From assembly GCA_903953065.1 (NCBI GenBank), contig CAJBIG010000005.1, forward strand, positions 1-13,476: DNA of 13,476 nucleotides. The letters run 5' to 3'. The notes below the pieces were generated by a model that ran no database searches, was not told the DNA's origin, and saw only the letters and a list, made by a program, of their open reading frames with translations. The DNA is from an uncultured Solirubrobacterales bacterium (GTDB lineage Bacteria; Actinomycetota; Thermoleophilia; Solirubrobacterales; Solirubrobacteraceae). The position numbers and the translations under genes were made by a program. Positions 11,838 to 13,476 of the stretch are shown one piece after another (position 1 is the first letter of the stretch; each line of letters starts with the position of its first letter).

Positions 11838-13476
11838 CCGGCAACCGGCGTTTCGTCAACTTCTTCGCTCAGCTCTGGATCCTCGTCGGGAATCTCGCCC
11901 AGTTGCGTTGGGTCACGGTCGCTGCCGGCGATCACGTCATCGGCGCGTTGGCGCGCGTTCGTAGGCAGCTTGCCGGACTTCATGCCGAAGTAGGTTGCGT
12001 CGGGGTGATGGGCGACGATTGCCAATGTTGACTGCTCGGGCTCCGGTGCGAAACCGTCGGTCAGCGTCATCCCAATCTGGCTGAGATCAAGAAGTTGATC
12101 GAGCTTCTCGTGTTCGGATTGTTCAGGCACGGCGGGGTAGCCCCACGAGTAGCGGCGGCCTTGCGCCTCGCCGATGCCGAGATCGTCGCGCACCTGAGCG
12201 TGGACCAGCTCTGCCAGCCCTTCGGCAGTCTGCACGCCAAGGCCGTGGACGAAGAGCTGCTCGGCGTATTCGCCGTCATCTTCGAGCTTTGCCATCAGCT
12301 CCGTGACCTCTGAGCCCGAGGTGACCGCCTGTAGCGCAACGACGTCGAGCTCTCCGGAATCCTTCGGGCGGTAGAAGTCGGCCACGCAGATGCGGTCATG
12401 ACCGGGTTGGCGCGGGCAAACAAAGCGCGTGAGAACGGTCTCTCTGTCTTCCGGGTCGAGGACGACGATCTCGTTGCCTTCCGAGTAGCACGGAAAGTAA
12501 CCGAGCAGCGCGCGTGCGCGCAGGTAATCCTGCTCGGCCCACATCCGCTCCAAGCGCGGCCGGAAATCATTCTCGAGCAGCTCGGTCCAAGCCTCGCCCT
12601 TGACGCCGCGGCCACCCCAATGGAGTTTGAACAGGACGTGGGTGTCGAGGTGGTGGTAGAGCGCGTCCATGTCGATCGGCACTTCGCGAACGCCCCACCA
12701 AGGCGGCGTCGGCACAGGCACCTCGGTGCTGGCAGCAGACCTGACGCTGTCGTCGTCTGTCGGCAGCGCCTCCGGCTCGGGCCCCTTCTGGCGCAGCGCC
12801 AGCGCGTCGGCGCGCAGCTCTGCGACGAGTGCGTCCCGCTGCTCAGGCTCGACCAGCGCGTCCATCTTCGCGAGGCCCTCAAAGGCGTCCTTGCAGAAGA
12901 AGACGCCGGGCTCGTAGATCTCATCCGACTCGCGGCCGCCAGGGTAGAGCGCGCGCAGCCCGAAATCCTTGTTGATCGCGGCGCCGCCGATCAGTACCGG
13001 GTAGTCGAGTCCTTGGGCTTGAAGCTCACCGATGCAGAGCGGCATCTGCTTCGAAGTTGAGACCAGTAGTGCGCTGAGGCCAATCGCGGTTGCTTCGTGC
13101 TCCTTAGCCGCCTCGAGAATCGCTTGAATCGGCACCTGCTTGCCGAGATCGATCACGGTGTAGCCATTGTTGGTGAGGATCGTATTGACGAGCGACTTGC
13201 CGATGTCGTGAACGTCGCCGAAGACGGTGGCGAGCACGACCGTGCCCTTGGTGTAGCCCTCGATCCGGTCAAGGAAGTTTTCGAGCCGCGCGACTGCACG
13301 CTTCATCACTTCAGCCGACTGCAGGACGAATGGAAGGATCAGCTCACCGGCGCCGAACTTGTCGCCGACCTCCTTCTTCGCCGGAAGCAGAACCTCGTTG
13401 AGCGTCGGAACGGCGCCGATCTTCTCGACTGAAAGGTCGATCCAATCCTCAACGCCCTCCTTGCGGCGGCGCAGGA
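11834..13476 (-). CDS. metH: Cobalamin-dependent methionine synthase MetH, C-terminal part (5' beyond window)
   Basis: The frame is open from the right edge, giving 546 residues of the C-terminal half. The homocysteine and methyl-tetrahydrofolate domains lie outside. First comes the cobalamin cap helix bundle (about 1-75; ILPFVLQSAEVMKRAVARLE). The B12 Rossmann domain follows, with the base-off motif DVHDIG (87-92, His89 being the cobalt ligand), then SALLVSTSKQMP and IGGAAINKDF. A linker of about 60 residues leads to the reactivation domain that binds S-adenosylmethionine. It contains ARALLGYFPCYSEGNEI, RFVCPRQPGHDRICVADF, QGRRYSWGYPAVPEQ and SQIGMTLTDGFAPEPEQS, and a short acidic tail closes the protein. 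The usual GYPACP is GYPAVP here, with Cys replaced by Val. MetH transfers a methyl group from methyl-THF to homocysteine via cob(I)alamin. The GTG/ATG near 13309 is internal, not the start. Assignment very secure. Confidence 0.96.
   Translation of the reverse strand, partial: LRRRKEGVEDWIDLSVEKIGAVPTLNEVLLPAKKEVGDKFGAGELILPFVLQSAEVMKRAVARLENFLDRIEGYTKGTVVLATVFGDVHDIGKSLVNTILTNNGYTVIDLGKQVPIQAILEAAKEHEATAIGLSALLVSTSKQMPLCIGELQAQGLDYPVLIGGAAINKDFGLRALYPGGRESDEIYEPGVFFCKDAFEGLAKMDALVEPEQRDALVAELRADALALRQKGPEPEALPTDDDSVRSAASTEVPVPTPPWWGVREVPIDMDALYHHLDTHVLFKLHWGGRGVKGEAWTELLENDFRPRLERMWAEQDYLRARALLGYFPCYSEGNEIVVLDPEDRETVLTRFVCPRQPGHDRICVADFYRPKDSGELDVVALQAVTSGSEVTELMAKLEDDGEYAEQLFVHGLGVQTAEGLAELVHAQVRDDLGIGEAQGRRYSWGYPAVPEQSEHEKLDQLLDLSQIGMTLTDGFAPEPEQSTLAIVAHHPDATYFGMKSGKLPTNARQRADDVIAGSDRDPTQLGEIPDEDPELSEEVDETPVAG

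Noticed and set aside
1..13476. Intrinsic terminators, tRNAs, CRISPR repeats, insertion sequences
   Set aside because: Reading all intergenic gaps (none above about 80 bases) I saw no hairpin plus T-run, no tRNA-like cloverleaf, no direct-repeat array and no transposase remnants.

Overview
This GC-rich window carries compact, chromosome-style genes on both strands. Nothing in it looks mobile: I see no transposase, integrase, CRISPR array, tRNA or rRNA. The gene set (HemQ-type coproheme decarboxylase, DUF3618 plus actinobacterial holin-like membrane proteins, a PimA-like glycosyltransferase, TANNNT hexamers very close to start codons, frequent TTG/GTG starts) points to an actinobacterium. My best guess is the Thermoleophilia/Solirubrobacterales side, but that is inference from gene style.

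Layout, left to right. (1) 1-976: the 3' end of a nitrilase-superfamily amidohydrolase, coupled by TAATG to a TetR/FadR-type repressor. (2) 1052-2114: four small, tightly packed, membrane-anchored proteins (tiny one-TM protein, proline-rich one-TM protein, holin-like PF07332 protein, DUF3618 protein). (3) 2119-3244: a DegV-family lipid-binding protein diverging from a GST-N/glutaredoxin-like domain. The reading frame of the latter has no stop of its own and runs antisense into the next gene. (4) 3245-5778: a leftward unit BolA - monothiol CGFS glutaredoxin - 14-TM MFS exporter, divergent from an A-type Fe-S carrier (IscA/ErpA-like). (5) 5775-7093: an AlkA-type DNA glycosylase and a HemQ-like coproheme decarboxylase, overlapping by four bases on the minus strand. 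(6) 7174-11563: two large envelope proteins on the plus strand. The first has a signal peptide, a degenerate alkaline-phosphatase-like ectodomain and a multi-TM domain; the second fuses a GT4 glycosyltransferase to an LPG-synthase-type flippase/transferase membrane domain. (7) 11595-13476: a small GIY-YIG protein converging on the C-terminal part of cobalamin-dependent methionine synthase (MetH), which runs off the right edge.

The clearest functional module is Fe-S/iron handling at 4718-5778. BolA and CGFS glutaredoxins form known [2Fe-2S]-bridged heterodimers, and an A-type carrier sits back-to-back with them across only 39 bases, with overlapping candidate promoters. HemQ, the last or near-last haem-synthesis enzyme of Gram-positives, is close by. 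The second theme is envelope building: the 7174 and 9215 genes, and the small membrane cluster at 1052-2114.

Regulation looks minimalist. Most inferred transcription-unit heads have a TANNNT-like hexamer only 6-10 bases before the start codon and no Shine-Dalgarno, which suggests leaderless mRNAs. Convergent genes end within a few bases of each other on CTAG/CTAA/TTAG motifs, leaving no room for intrinsic terminators. I found no defence system or other obviously new machine. The observations most worth checking are the Grx/MFS in-frame junction, the overlapping divergent promoters, the stop-less GST-N frame, the degenerate phosphatase-like membrane protein and the GT4-LPG fusion.
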